Source: Planctomycetota bacterium
GTDB lineage: Bacteria > Planctomycetota > Brocadiia > Brocadiales > Brocadiaceae
Direction of reading: 5' to 3'
Length of the DNA: 62,040 bases
Assembly (NCBI GenBank): GCA_016873165.1
Contig: VGXV01000021.1
Span: forward strand, 1-62,040
Part shown: piece after piece, positions 43,318 through 52,879 of the stretch
Layout of the letters: the number at the start of each line of letters is the position of its first letter
Position numbering within the stretch: position 1 is the first letter of the stretch
Made by a program: the position numbers and the translations under genes
The notes under the pieces: generated by a model
What the model saw: the letters and a program-made list of their open reading frames with translations, nothing else
What the model was told of the DNA's origin: nothing
Databases searched by the model: none

Positions 43318-45609
43318 GTGATGAATAGCGGCAATCAAACATCAAAATCTCATATTTTATCTTCAAACATGTCAACCCGGCAATTATTTGCGGAAGTGGT
43401 TTTCAATATCCCGTTAAACAAAATATTTCATTACAACATACCCCATAATCTAGGAGAACTTCTCATTCCGGGCATGCGCGTCAAAGTGCCCTTTGGCAAT
43501 AAAATAATTACAGGATTTTGCGTGGGTATTACTGATAAACCTTCCGGATATAAAACAAAAGACATTATCGGCATATTGGATATATTTCCGCTGGCGGATG
43601 AGACGATGCTCAGGATTACAAAGTGGATTTCATCCTATTATTGCTGCGGATGGGGAGAAGCAATGCACGCAGTGATACCGCCAATTGTCAGAAACAACCC
43701 TAAGGAAAAGAAATATACTTTTGTTAAAACCAGCGGCTGCCTCTCTGTGTCTGAAAAGGAAACAATTCTTCAATCAAAAAAACGCGCGACAAAACAGGCA
43801 AAGGTGCTGGAATTGCTTTTCAACCAGGAATCGAATACGGAAATAAACGCAAAGGAACTGATGAGGCGTGCCGGTTGTGCCATGTCAGTTCTTCGGAGAT
43901 TGGAACAGGAGAACCTCATACTATTGAAAGAAAAATCGGTGGATGCCCTGAATATGCCGGAGGAATGCAGCAAACCACGGCAGCATCTGACGCTTTCCGG
44001 CGAACAGCAAGCCGCCTTTGAAGCAATTAAACAGAAACTGACGGAACCGGTTCAGGGTGTTATCTTACTGCATGGCATAACCGGCAGCGGGAAGACGGAA
44101 TTGTATCTTCAGACCATAGCAAAGTTGCTGGAACAGGGGAAGAAAACCATATTTCTTGTTCCTGAAATATCGCTTACTTCTCAAACCATTGGGAGAATAA
44201 AGGAAAGGTTTAATAACGTGGCGGTATTGCACAGCCATTTACAGGGGGCCTTTCACTATTCTCAGTGGAAAGATATAAAGGAAGGCAGGGTGGATGTTGT
44301 CGTCGGAGCGAGGTCTTCTATTTTCGCTCCGCTCAAAAATGTGGGATTGATCATTCTTGATGAAGAACATGAAAATACATACAAGCAGGAAAACAGCCCC
44401 CGTTACAATGCGCGGGATATCGCAACCCTCAGGGCAAAATATGAAAACGCTATGGTACTATTAGGCACCGCAACCCCCTCTCTGGAAAGTTATTATGAGG
44501 TGGAGAAGGGCAACTATACAAAACTTGTCCTCTCCAAAAGGATAGGCGCGCTTCAGCTTCCGCCGGTGGAAATTGTGGATATGCTTGAGGAAGTTCGTAA
44601 GAAAAGGGGATACCATATTGTATCACAACGGCTTGAGTATTATATGAAGCAGGCGCTGTCCAGGAATGAACAGGTGATTTTATTTTTAAACCGCAGGGGT
44701 TTTGCCCCTTACATTCATTGTAAAAGGTGCGGATTTGTATTGAAATGCCGCAGGTGCGATATCCCTCTTACCTTCCACAAAAACTTAAATATCACAATGT
44801 GTCATTATTGCCATTCGGAAGCGTTGCCTCCCGAATCATGTCCCGATTGTCTTGCGGGTTCTGTTAATTACCGTGGTTTCGGCACGGAAAAGATAGAAGA
44901 CGAGATAGCAAAAAAATTCCCCGAATATAAAATTCTCAGGATGGACAGCGATTCCATGCGTTCTCACGGTTCTCATGAAAAAGCGCTGAAGGCGTTTGAG
45001 CAGGGAGAATTCCGGATATTGCTCGGGACGCAAATGATCGCAAAGGGTTTGGATTTTCCCAATGTCACATTGGTTGGCATCATTTCAGCCGATACAATGC
45101 TCAACCTCCCTGATTTCCGCTCAGGAGAAAGGACATTCCAATTGATATCTCAGGTTGCGGGGCGTACGGGACGGGGGCATCGGGGAGGACGTGTGATTGT
45201 GCAGTCTTTCAATCCGAAACATTACTGCATTACCTATGCCGCCGCTCATGACTATGAGGGGTTTGCGAAAAAAGAATTGGAATATAGAAAACCGTTAAAC
45301 TATCCTCCGTTTGGCAAGCTGGCGAGGATTATCTTCCGGGGAGTGTCGGAAAAGAACACAGAGGAAAAGGCCATGGTTATTGGCAATGCATTGAAAGAAA
45401 TTGCAAAAGAAAGCGATAAACAACTTGAAATACTGGGTCCTTCTCCCGCGCCGGTAACGAGGATTAACAATCAGTTCCGGTGGCATCTTTTACTGAAAGC
45501 AAAAGACCATCAAAGGATTCACGATGCGCTGCAATGTGTTTCCGATATGCTGAAACCCACAAAAGGCGTCCAGTCGCTTGTCGACGTCGATCCGTATATG
45601 ATGTTGTAG
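43318..45609 (+). CDS. priA: Primosomal replication protein PriA (helicase)
   Basis: A 763-residue superfamily 2 helicase. An N-terminal 3'-DNA-end-binding domain (about 18-120) is followed by the helicase core: Walker A HGITGSGKTELYL (about 254-266), LDEEHENTYKQ (about 345-355) and GTATPSLESYY. Eight cysteines of the two zinc sites begin at CKRCGFVLKCRRC (about 467-479) and end at CPDC. The C-terminal motifs GTQMIAKGLDFPNVTLVG and QVAGRTGRG are intact. It reloads the replisome at stalled forks. The start may be the ATG at 43369, where similarity to PriA begins. Confidence 0.95.
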   Translation: MMNSGNQTSKSHILSSNMSTRQLFAEVVFNIPLNKIFHYNIPHNLGELLIPGMRVKVPFGNKIITGFCVGITDKPSGYKTKDIIGILDIFPLADETMLRITKWISSYYCCGWGEAMHAVIPPIVRNNPKEKKYTFVKTSGCLSVSEKETILQSKKRATKQAKVLELLFNQESNTEINAKELMRRAGCAMSVLRRLEQENLILLKEKSVDALNMPEECSKPRQHLTLSGEQQAAFEAIKQKLTEPVQGVILLHGITGSGKTELYLQTIAKLLEQGKKTIFLVPEISLTSQTIGRIKERFNNVAVLHSHLQGAFHYSQWKDIKEGRVDVVVGARSSIFAPLKNVGLIILDEEHENTYKQENSPRYNARDIATLRAKYENAMVLLGTATPSLESYYEVEKGNYTKLVLSKRIGALQLPPVEIVDMLEEVRKKRGYHIVSQRLEYYMKQALSRNEQVILFLNRRGFAPYIHCKRCGFVLKCRRCDIPLTFHKNLNITMCHYCHSEALPPESCPDCLAGSVNYRGFGTEKIEDEIAKKFPEYKILRMDSDSMRSHGSHEKALKAFEQGEFRILLGTQMIAKGLDFPNVTLVGIISADTMLNLPDFRSGERTFQLISQVAGRTGRGHRGGRVIVQSFNPKHYCITYAAAHDYEGFAKKELEYRKPLNYPPFGKLARIIFRGVSEKNTEEKAMVIGNALKEIAKESDKQLEILGPSPAPVTRINNQFRWHLLLKAKDHQRIHDALQCVSDMLKPTKGVQSLVDVDPYMML

Positions 45610-45781
45610 AATGGTATTTTTTATAAGGATGCCTGAGGCATAAGGTTTGAGCAAAAGTCTTTTAATGAGTGATCTCATGACCCTCTTTACAATACACTGC
45701 GTGGCCTGCTTTTTTCTGCCTGACAATATACACGGAAAGAAATAGAGTGATTCGGGTTTTGCAAAAACTCAAATACTACAG

Positions 45782-46406
45782 TTGAGTAAAAAATCGTCTC
45801 CCAACAATATAAACAAACGTATGTTACCTATGACGACTACAACATTACCTCTTTTTAAGATACCAAAAATTATCGACCATTTTGACCATGAATCCTGCAT
45901 TATTTCACACTGTGGTGATACATTTGAGTTTATTAAAACACTTCCAGACGAGACGGTAAAACTTATCATTACTTCTCCGCCGTACAATCTCGGTAAAGCG
46001 TACGAAAATAAAACACGCATTGAGCACTACTTGGAATCTCAAGTAAAAATAATCGAGCAGCTTGTTCGGGTATTGAGGCATGATGGCAGTATTTGTTGGC
46101 AGGTGGGTAATTTTGTTGAGAATTCAGAAGTTTTCCCCCTGGATATCTTTTACTACGATATTTTTAAAAAAAATAATCTAAAGCTTCGAAACCGAATCAT
46201 CTGGCGTTTCAATCACGGTTTACATGCAAGTAAACGTTTTTCCGGGCGCTATGAAACGATTCTCTGGTTTACTAAGTCTGATATATACACCTTCTGAAAA
46301 AACAATACATCCCTGTCAATATCCAATTGAGCTTGTTGAACGCTGTGTTAAAGCAAGGAAAATCGATAGAAAAATAGTTTCTGTAGTTAAATATTTTCTG
46401 AATTAA
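45782..46406 (+). pseudogene. Internally deleted type II DNA methyltransferase (N4-cytosine/N6-adenine class)
   Basis: The first frame (to 46297) carries the catalytic motif IV TSPPYNLGKAYENK and typical downstream text (GSICWQVGNF, LRNRIIWRFNHGLHASKRFS, ETILWFTKSDIYTF) and then stops. A second frame (from about 46291) resumes at SEKTIHPCQYPIELVERCV, which in intact relatives lies several dozen residues further on. After ERCV the expected AdoMet-binding FxGxG motif is absent and unrelated residues lead to a stop at 46406. So both a central piece and the cofactor motif are lost, and methylation activity is not expected. The start codon is uncertain (TTG 45782 or ATG 45821). The partner endonuclease lies just downstream. 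Confidence 0.8.
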
Positions 46407-46685
46407 ACATTTAGATGTCTAAAAATCCAAAAGACTTATTTCTAAAGCGTATGGAAGGAAGACATTTTGTAAAACGAGTGTATAGTAAAAGCTTTTATGA
46501 ATTGAATTCAACTGCCATACTTTATTTTCGTTTTTCTAAAGCACATAAAAATCAATTCTTTTTTGGTGTGGAAAGTGATGATTTATTAATTCATAAGGAT
46601 AAAAATCTGTTCATTCTGTTTATTTGTGAAACTGAGGATAAAATAGCAGTAATACCAATAGAAGATTTTTAGAAATGATAAAGGG

Positions 46686-46693
46686 AACAGAAC
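46686..46693. repeat. Target-site duplication, left copy
   Basis: AACAGAAC directly abuts the left end of the MITE and is repeated at 46834-46841 after its right end. Both copies are identical. Confidence 0.9.
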
Positions 46694-46833
46694 GGGAGCA
46701 TTCCCAATTTTTTGTAAATCAAAATAAAGCCGACCATAAAGGATCGGCGCTACCATGCAATATGTGTCGTAGCGCGGGTGGTTTATCCCCCGCATAATAC
46801 CTCCACATTTTACAAAAAATTGGGAATGCTCCC
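46694..46833. mobile_element. 140-bp MITE with 25-bp inverted repeats
   Basis: The ends (46694-46718, starting GGGAGCATTCCCAATTT, and 46809-46833) are perfect 25-bp inverted repeats. An 8-bp duplication (AACAGAAC) flanks the element, proving transposition into this site. The inside is non-coding and holds shorter dyads (GCGGG/CCCGC, and GTAGCGC-like). No transposase is encoded; it must have been moved in trans. The frame downstream is open from a GTG at 46778 inside the element. A close copy of one end is at 59308-59332. Confidence 0.92.
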
Positions 46834-46841
46834 AACAGAAC
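46834..46841. repeat. Target-site duplication, right copy
   Basis: AACAGAAC, identical to 46686-46693. Confidence 0.9.
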
Positions 46842-47816
46842 CGATATCTAATCAATGGAAAGTATTTATTACAAGACAAAACAATGAATATAGTTTTCGT
46901 GTTTCTGGCAAGGGTAAATATGATGTAAGCAAAAATCTGAATCAATTTGATTTTAGGCCAAGTGAATTCCGAGGTGGTATACTTCCAACCCTTCAGAAAT
47001 TCACGCCTCTTAGGCAAAAAAGAGATAAGAACGAACCTGTTGAACAGCATCAAATTATAGAACAACTGGAAGATAGACTTCTTACTTCAAGTTCAAACAG
47101 TAAGAGCCCAATTGTATTTGAAAAAACTGTTAGCGAAGCATTTGAAAAATTAGGTTTTAAAGTAAGACATATTGGAGGTTCAGGTAACACAGATATTCTT
47201 GTAGAATCACCCATAAAAGGAATTATCGATTGTAAAAGTACCACAAATAGTACATTGAATCACTTAAATTTCTCAAGGCTTAAAAGACACAAAAATGAAA
47301 ATAACGCTACATTTCTTCTGGTTATAAGTAAAGGTTTTGACCCTGCTGTTATTAAAGATGCTGTGCTGGAACAATGCACACTGATGCCAGTTGACGCATT
47401 ACGAGACCTTATTGTTTTGTTAAAAACTTTTACAATCTCTCCTTATGAGATTGAGCCGCTTCTTAGAAAAAAGGGGCTTATTAATTATGCTGATTATGAT
47501 TATTTAAGAAAAAAAGAATCTGAATTCAAAGAAAAAATTAATTATATCGTGAGAGTAATTACAGCATTAGATTTTAAACCAAGAGATTTGAAGGAGATAA
47601 AAGGTCGCTTGGATTACGAAAGTGAGGCAAAGCAGTTAAGTGAAATTAAAGAGGAAGAGTTACATGAGATATTAGATTTCCTTTCTTCTCCTCTAATTTC
47701 CATAACTCAAAAGAATAATGGAACCTTTACATCAAAATATTCTCATATACAATCATTAGAAAAATTAAAAAATATTTTAAAGGTACTACTTACACCATTA
47801 ACAAAGGAAAAAAGTT

Positions 47817-48005
47817 ATGGATAAATGTTGCGTATGTAAGAGAAAATTAAAATACAGAGAAGAATATACGAGTATAAATAAAGGATTTTATTCAGAAGTG
47901 GGAGATAAAGACTGGGTTGCGTTAATTTTTCATAATAAATGTTGGAAGTTATTAGGAAAAGGAGTGAATAAAAAGTTGCTTTTACTATTTGAAGCTGAAA
48001 TATAA
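47817..48005 (+). CDS. Small cysteine-containing protein coupled to the endonuclease gene
   Basis: A 62-residue protein beginning MDKCCVCKRKLKYREEY, with Cys4, Cys5 and Cys7 and a later NKCWKLL. This could be half of a zinc knuckle, but only one CxxC-like pair is clear. Its start overlaps the stop of the endonuclease frame (ATGGATAA), so it was translated with it. I do not recognise a family. As it sits at the end of a restriction locus it may be an accessory or a control protein, but nothing in the sequence proves this. Confidence 0.5.
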   Translation: MDKCCVCKRKLKYREEYTSINKGFYSEVGDKDWVALIFHNKCWKLLGKGVNKKLLLLFEAEI

Positions 48006-48154
48006 ACAAAAATTACTTTTCCTTACTCTTTGGTAGAAGTTAAAAAATTTTCATATACATGATTTCTCTTTTGACGGAATACTTATCCCAACATGTTGAA
48101 TTTTCTGGTGGAACGAAAGGCTCAACCAAAGACATTCCCCTTTGGTCTTATTTG

Positions 48155-48208
48155 AAAAATAATTGAAAAAGAAAAACCTCTTGTAAACTTGAAAAGTTTA
48201 CAAGAGGT
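48155..48208 (-). terminator. Rho-independent terminator of the multicopper oxidase gene
   Basis: On the minus strand a perfect 15-bp stem (ACCTCTTGTAAACTT with its complement, three-base loop, 48176-48208) is followed by a T-rich run. It lies about 55 bases downstream of the oxidase stop. Confidence 0.85.
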
Positions 48209-48261
48209 CGGAGAAAAGAAAGGAAAAGCGGCAGAGCCTTTGTTGTGGCTAAGTGATATGA

Positions 48262-49530
48262 TTAATGTTCCAAAGGATTATAGGGTTTCCCTTTCACCGG
48301 TTGTTCCGGTTGAGGAGCCTTTTCCTTGCCCTGTACATCGAAAATAGTCAGGGCGCCCATTGGATACTTGCCCGTAGACACCATTCCACGAAGATTATGA
48401 TCGTGCATAATCGTTATTCCTGCGCCCAGATTGCACGACAGACATTTTCTCTGGCTGGCAAAGTGAGGAATTTTTACCAATACATCAATCCTTTCCCCGC
48501 TTGTGATGCACAGTGTATCCTTTTCATAGGTACTCTTTAGTTTTCTTCCATCCAGCGCAATTACTTCCATATGATAACCATGGGGATGAACCGCAAAAAC
48601 ATGATCGGCGCCGATAGCCATAAAACGCAACAAAACAGTTTCATCTTCATGAGCCACAATTCGGGAACGTGGATCGTTTATTACAGAGCGCGGATGATAA
48701 AGATTATCCGTAAACGTTCTGCCGTTAATCAGGAAATAATCGGCCTTCCAGTCTTGTAATCCGTGGACAACACCTGCATCTTGTAATTGTTCATTTGCAG
48801 TGGAGGACAATTCACTAAAAAACAAAGTATAATCCCGGTCGTACTTATATCCGTAAGCTGTTTTTGTCCTGTCCTGATGGATAATGATAGGAAAATACAT
48901 GCCGGCTAAAATATGGTTAAAACTGTCCACATGGCAATGTCCCATAAAAGAACCTTCATACTGAGGGGTAATTTCGTAAGTAAATGCCTGATGTTCCAGG
49001 ATAGGGTCGACCGGCAAAGAAGGCACTCCGTCAACAGAAGGGGTCAGATCAAGACCATGGAAGTGAATAGTGTGCGCAACATGGTTGATTCCCGAATGTT
49101 CGTCCGCATAGTGCATTCCCGTATTATGAAGCGTAATTCTGGCTTTTTCCCCAACGAACAAATGTATTGGATCTGACGGCACTTTAACGGGTTCCAGTAA
49201 TTGTTCGACTTGTTCTTTTGTCTTTACCTCTCCCACGTCCTTAAAACTGCCCTTGGCATGAGTATAACCAAAAACCCATACCAAATCGCCGTTGGTCATC
49301 TCTATATATCCGTCCGTTGTATACAAATGGAACTCCCATACTCCATCTTTTCCTCGTTCGCCGAGAATATCGTCATTTGTTACATTCACCAATTCTTTTT
49401 CTTCCTGACTCAGACTCCATTCCTCAGCCGCTTTTGCCTCTTCCGCTAAAAGATTCTGTGGCAAGAAGCTTGCTTTTATCCCGACCGACAACACAATTGC
49501 AGCCAAACCAATTAATTTCGACACATTCAT
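48262..49530 (-). CDS. Exported two-domain multicopper oxidase
   Basis: A 422-residue protein with a signal sequence (residues 1-29, cut near LLAEE). Copper ligands are in HTIHFHG (153-159), HCHVDSFNHILAGM (198-211: His, Cys199, His206 and Met211 as a type 1 site), HPHGYH (315-320) and MHDHN (375-379). The second domain lacks a Cys, so the type 1 copper is in domain 1 only and the trinuclear site should lie between subunits, as in two-domain laccases and copper nitrite reductases. The substrate is unknown; metal, phenol or a nitrogen compound are possible. It acts outside the cytoplasm. CLSC at 363-366 is an extra Cys pair. Confidence 0.85.
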   Translation of the reverse strand: MNVSKLIGLAAIVLSVGIKASFLPQNLLAEEAKAAEEWSLSQEEKELVNVTNDDILGERGKDGVWEFHLYTTDGYIEMTNGDLVWVFGYTHAKGSFKDVGEVKTKEQVEQLLEPVKVPSDPIHLFVGEKARITLHNTGMHYADEHSGINHVAHTIHFHGLDLTPSVDGVPSLPVDPILEHQAFTYEITPQYEGSFMGHCHVDSFNHILAGMYFPIIIHQDRTKTAYGYKYDRDYTLFFSELSSTANEQLQDAGVVHGLQDWKADYFLINGRTFTDNLYHPRSVINDPRSRIVAHEDETVLLRFMAIGADHVFAVHPHGYHMEVIALDGRKLKSTYEKDTLCITSGERIDVLVKIPHFASQRKCLSCNLGAGITIMHDHNLRGMVSTGKYPMGALTIFDVQGKEKAPQPEQPVKGKPYNPLEH

Positions 49531-49882
49531 AAAATAATTTCTCCTTCAATGCTAAATGTAATGACTGTTAAACAAATGCGATTGCAGATTATTACCATAC
49601 GAGGGAGGTAATGTCAAGTAAATAACGACAGATTACTGCAGAGAAGGTTTTTTCTCAATGGCAGAGACTATGCACCTTGCGCAACGGGGAATTGGCCTGT
49701 ATACTATTTCTTAACAATTCGATTTGATATAAGTCTGTAAATGTTGATTTTCAAAGAGTTAAAAAAACATTGCAACTTATCCTCAAATGAGTTAAAAGAG
49801 AAACGTAAATGCCGATTTTATCTGCCATAGTACATCATTTATTCCACATATGTTTTTTACTTGGAGGTGAATAACACAACCC
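49531..49882. other. Divergent promoter region between the oxidase and guaB
   Basis: About 350 bases between divergent starts. GGAGGTGA (49864-49871) is the ribosome-binding site of guaB, and GAAGGAGAAA on the minus strand (near 49540) is that of the oxidase. No clear -35/-10 pair was found with confidence, and no riboswitch was recognised. Confidence 0.45.
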
Positions 49883-51397
49883 ATGCCACCAAATGGACTT
49901 GATGCAAAAACGCTTTTCGAACGGGAAGAGGGTTTTACCTATAATGACTTTATTTTGCTTCCCGGACATATAGATTTTGTTTTAGAAGAAGTTTCCCTTG
50001 ATACCAATCTTACCCGAAATATCAAGATTAAGAGACCTCTTGTCAGTTCTCCGATGGACACGGTAACGGAGTCGAAGATGGCCATTAGCATGGCGTTGCT
50101 GGGTGGCATTGGCATTATTCACTACAACAATACCATAGAAGAGCAAACAAAGGAAGTTCGGAAGGTAAAGAGATTTGAAAATGGTTTTATCACGGAGCCG
50201 GTTGTTCTTAGTCCTGCTCATACTATCAGGGATGTGGATACTATTAAGGAGGCATATGGATTTTCCGGGATTCCTATTACGGAAGACGGTACATTAAATT
50301 CCAGATTAGTGGGAATTGTTACGAAGCGGGATATTGATTTTGAGAAAAACCGAATGAAACGGTTAAGTGAGGTAATGACCAAGCAATTGGTTACCGCTCC
50401 TGCCGGAATTTCTCTTGCCGATGGAAACAAGATTTTAAGAGAAAGTAAAAAGGGGAAATTGCCGCTTATTGATAAGCAGGGAAGGCTTGTTTCGCTTATG
50501 AGCCGCACTGATTTATTGAAGAATGAAGATTTCCCTTTTGCATCAAAAAATAAGGACAAACAACTTCTTGCCGGAGCCGCGCTTTCTACGCGTGAGGAAG
50601 ATAAGGAGCGGCTTGCAGAGTTGGAGAAGGCAGGGGTGGATGTGGTTGTTATCGATTCTTCGCAGGGAGATACGATTTTTCAAATCAACATGATAAAATA
50701 TATTAAGAAAAACTATCCTCACATTGAAGTTATTGGAGGAAACGTTGTCACCGCAAAACAATGCAAATCCTTGATTGATGCCGGTGTTGACTCCCTTCGA
50801 ATCGGCATGGGAAGCGGTTCCATCTGCATTACACAAGATACTCTTGCCGTGGGAAGGGCTCAGGGGTCTGCCGTGTATCAGACCGCAAAATTTTCAAAGG
50901 AATACGCAAATATCCCTGTAATTGCCGATGGTGGAATTGCCCATATAGGGCATATTGTAAAGGCATTAGCCCTTGGGGCAGGCGCCGTGATGATGGGCGG
51001 TTTACTTGCCGGCACGACAGAATCCCCCGGAGAATATTTTTATGAGGGGAGCATGCGTGTGAAAAAATACAGAGGCATGGCGTCTCACGAAGCAATGGAA
51101 CGGGGAGGCGGAAAAAGGTATTTGTCCGTTGAAGATAGGGTAAAAGTTGCGCAGGGTGTTTCGGGAACGGTGGTTGATAAGGGATCGGTTATTCATCTCG
51201 GACAATATTTGATGCAAAGTATGCTGCATTCGCTGCAGGAACTTGGCTGGAAAAGCATCCATGATCTTCATACGGGATTATACGACGGAAGCCTTCGTTT
51301 TGAAATGAGATCTCCATCCGCCCAGGCAGAAGGAGGTGTGCATGATCTCTATTCCAGCAAGGAGCCTCACCTTGGTTTTTTAAGAAGGGTACGATAG
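49883..51397 (+). CDS. guaB: IMP dehydrogenase of the eukaryotic sequence type
   Basis: A 504-residue enzyme. The TIM barrel is interrupted by a CBS pair (about 105-225). The catalytic Cys315 is in [13 protein letters not shown], and the flap Arg412-Tyr413 is in KRYLS. It oxidises IMP to XMP in GMP synthesis. The local wording ([57 protein letters not shown]) follows human IMPDH much more closely than the common bacterial form (GIGPGSICTT). It is followed by cca after six bases. Confidence 0.94.
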   Translation: MPPNGLDAKTLFEREEGFTYNDFILLPGHIDFVLEEVSLDTNLTRNIKIKRPLVSSPMDTVTESKMAISMALLGGIGIIHYNNTIEEQTKEVRKVKRFENGFITEPVVLSPAHTIRDVDTIKEAYGFSGIPITEDGTLNSRLVGIVTKRDIDFEKNRMKRLSEVMTKQLVTAPAGISLADGNKILRESKKGKLPLIDKQGRLVSLMSRTDLLKNEDFPFASKNKDKQLLAGAALSTREEDKERLAELEKAGVDVVVIDSSQGDTIFQINMIKYIKKNYPHIEVIGGNVVTAKQCKSLIDAGVDSLRIGMGSGSICITQDTLAVGRAQGSAVYQTAKFSKEYANIPVIADGGIAHIGHIVKALALGAGAVMMGGLLAGTTESPGEYFYEGSMRVKKYRGMASHEAMERGGGKRYLSVEDRVKVAQGVSGTVVDKGSVIHLGQYLMQSMLHSLQELGWKSIHDLHTGLYDGSLRFEMRSPSAQAEGGVHDLYSSKEPHLGFLRRVR

Positions 51398-51403
51398 TAT
51401 GGT

Positions 51404-52756
51404 ATGTCCATAAAACAAAATGCCATTGAAATTGTAAAAACGTTGCAGGATAACGGCTATAAAGCCCTTTTTGCCGGGGGCTGTGTGCGCGATATGATTA
51501 TGCGGCGGGAATCTGCCGATTACGATATTGCCACCAATGCCCTTCCCCGGGATGTTATGAATCTCTTTAAGAAGACCTTTTCTGTCGGCGCGCAGTATGG
51601 CGTTGTGATTGTGGTAAAAGACGGGCATAATTTTGAAGTAGCAACATTTCGCACGGAAGGATCGTATAGTGACGGCAGGCATCCGGATTACGTGTCCTTC
51701 AGCACTCCTGAAGAAGATGTCAAGCGGCGGGATTTTACGATCAATGGCCTGCTCTATGACCCGATAAAAGATGAAATACTGGATTATGTCGGAGGCAGGG
51801 ATGATATTGCCGCAGGCATCATCAGAACAATTGGCAATCCTGTTGAACGTTTTACCGAGGACAAGTTGCGCATGATACGCGCAGCCCGATTTGCATGCCG
51901 GTTTCAATTCCAGATTCATGAAGATACAAAACGAGCGATTATTAGTCTCGCACCGCAGATTCATGTCGTCAGCGCCGAGCGAATTCGTGAGGAGTTGCAA
52001 AAAACAATTACTGGCAAAAATCCGCATGTCGGGATTCAACTTTTAGACGAGCTTTTTCTTTTACGCGAAATACTTCCTGAGGTGTCAGGGATGAAAGGCG
52101 TTCGGCAACCGGAAAATTTTCACCCGGAGGGGGACGTTTTTACGCATACTTTGTTGTGCCTTTCCAAAATGGAAAATCCTTCGTGGACGCTGGCGATGGG
52201 GGTGTTGCTGCATGATATCGGAAAGCCGCAGACTTTTCAGGAACTTGACCGCATTCGTTTTAATTTGCATGAAAAAGTGGGCGCTGAGATTGCCGCCGGA
52301 ATCTGTAATCGCCTGAAAACCTCGAATGCCGACAAAGAACAGATTGTCTGGCTCGTAATAAAACATCTCTGCTTTAAGGACGCGCAGAAAATGAGGCTTA
52401 ACAAATTGAAGCGCCTTTTTGCCCATGAGGGATACAGAGAACTTGAGGAGTTATGCAGAATTGACGCCCTTGCGAGTTCTGGAGATTTATCTGACTATTA
52501 TTTCTGCCGGGAAATGTCTGGAAAACTTTCGAAGGAAGAAGTCAAACCGAAACCCTTGATTACCGGCCACGACCTTATCGCAATGGGTTTAATCCCCGGG
52601 CCGGCCTTTAAGCATATTTTAACAAAGATTGAAGATGAGCAGCTTGACGGAAATATAACAACAAAAGAGGATGCCATTAAAAAAGCGCAGGAACTCATCT
52701 GTGAGGAAGTTAATAATCCCGATATAAAATCATTCCGTTCAGGGTATTTTCATTAA
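51404..52756 (+). CDS. cca: CCA-adding tRNA nucleotidyltransferase (class II) with HD domain
   Basis: A 450-residue protein. The head has FAGGCVRDMIMRRESADYDIA (GGxVRD and DxD, about 24-44), RRDFTINGLLYD (about 109-120) and the RMIRAARFACRFQF segment (about 150-163). A large all-helical region with an HD-type domain follows (LLHDIGKPQTF near 265). It adds or repairs the 3' CCA of tRNAs. It could alternatively be a poly(A) polymerase, but the motifs favour CCA. Both tRNAs in this window already encode CCA, so a repair role is likely. It is directly behind guaB. Confidence 0.92.
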   Translation: MSIKQNAIEIVKTLQDNGYKALFAGGCVRDMIMRRESADYDIATNALPRDVMNLFKKTFSVGAQYGVVIVVKDGHNFEVATFRTEGSYSDGRHPDYVSFSTPEEDVKRRDFTINGLLYDPIKDEILDYVGGRDDIAAGIIRTIGNPVERFTEDKLRMIRAARFACRFQFQIHEDTKRAIISLAPQIHVVSAERIREELQKTITGKNPHVGIQLLDELFLLREILPEVSGMKGVRQPENFHPEGDVFTHTLLCLSKMENPSWTLAMGVLLHDIGKPQTFQELDRIRFNLHEKVGAEIAAGICNRLKTSNADKEQIVWLVIKHLCFKDAQKMRLNKLKRLFAHEGYRELEELCRIDALASSGDLSDYYFCREMSGKLSKEEVKPKPLITGHDLIAMGLIPGPAFKHILTKIEDEQLDGNITTKEDAIKKAQELICEEVNNPDIKSFRSGYFH

Positions 52757-52765
52757 AATAGTAAG

Positions 52766-52800
52766 GAAGCGCTGCTTCTTGTTCGTAGAAGCAGCGCTTC
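52766..52800. terminator. Strong hairpin between cca and the ApgM-like gene
   Basis: A perfect 14-bp stem (GAAGCGCTGCTTCT with its complement) and a seven-base loop lie 10 bases after the cca stop. No long T-run follows on either strand, so termination is plausible but not certain. Confidence 0.55.
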
Positions 52801-52879
52801 TGTAGCAATTGAGTTCCAAAGCCGGAGCTTCGGGACGAGCTAAAAATAATCCGCAATTTAATGATTCTGTGTTCAAACA

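Larger units (their letters stand above)
46415..47824 (+). pseudogene. Restriction endonuclease gene broken by a frameshift and a MITE
   Basis: The first frame (46415-46672, 85 residues) ends IAVIPIEDF and a stop within a run of five T. Adding one T restores FLEMIKGTEP, which leads to the 46686 target site of a 140-bp MITE. After the MITE the frame resumes as PISNQWKVFITRQ and runs to 47824. Removing the MITE and one 8-bp duplicate and adding the T gives exactly 421 codons. The C-terminal half has a PD-(D/E)xK nuclease core: FEKTVSEAFEKLGF, GGSGNTDIL and IIDCKS (the Asp and DxK positions). This gene would have cut DNA unmodified by the upstream methylase. Confidence 0.85.

Noticed and set aside
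46655-46690. Programmed frameshift in the T-run of the endonuclease gene
   Set aside because: The run has only five T, there is no strong stimulatory structure, and the downstream part is interrupted by a MITE, so simple decay is the better explanation.
46778-47824. A functional 348-residue nuclease starting inside the MITE
   Set aside because: The GTG start is supplied by the element and the first residues are MITE sequence. The N-terminal part of the enzyme would be missing, although the nuclease core remains open.
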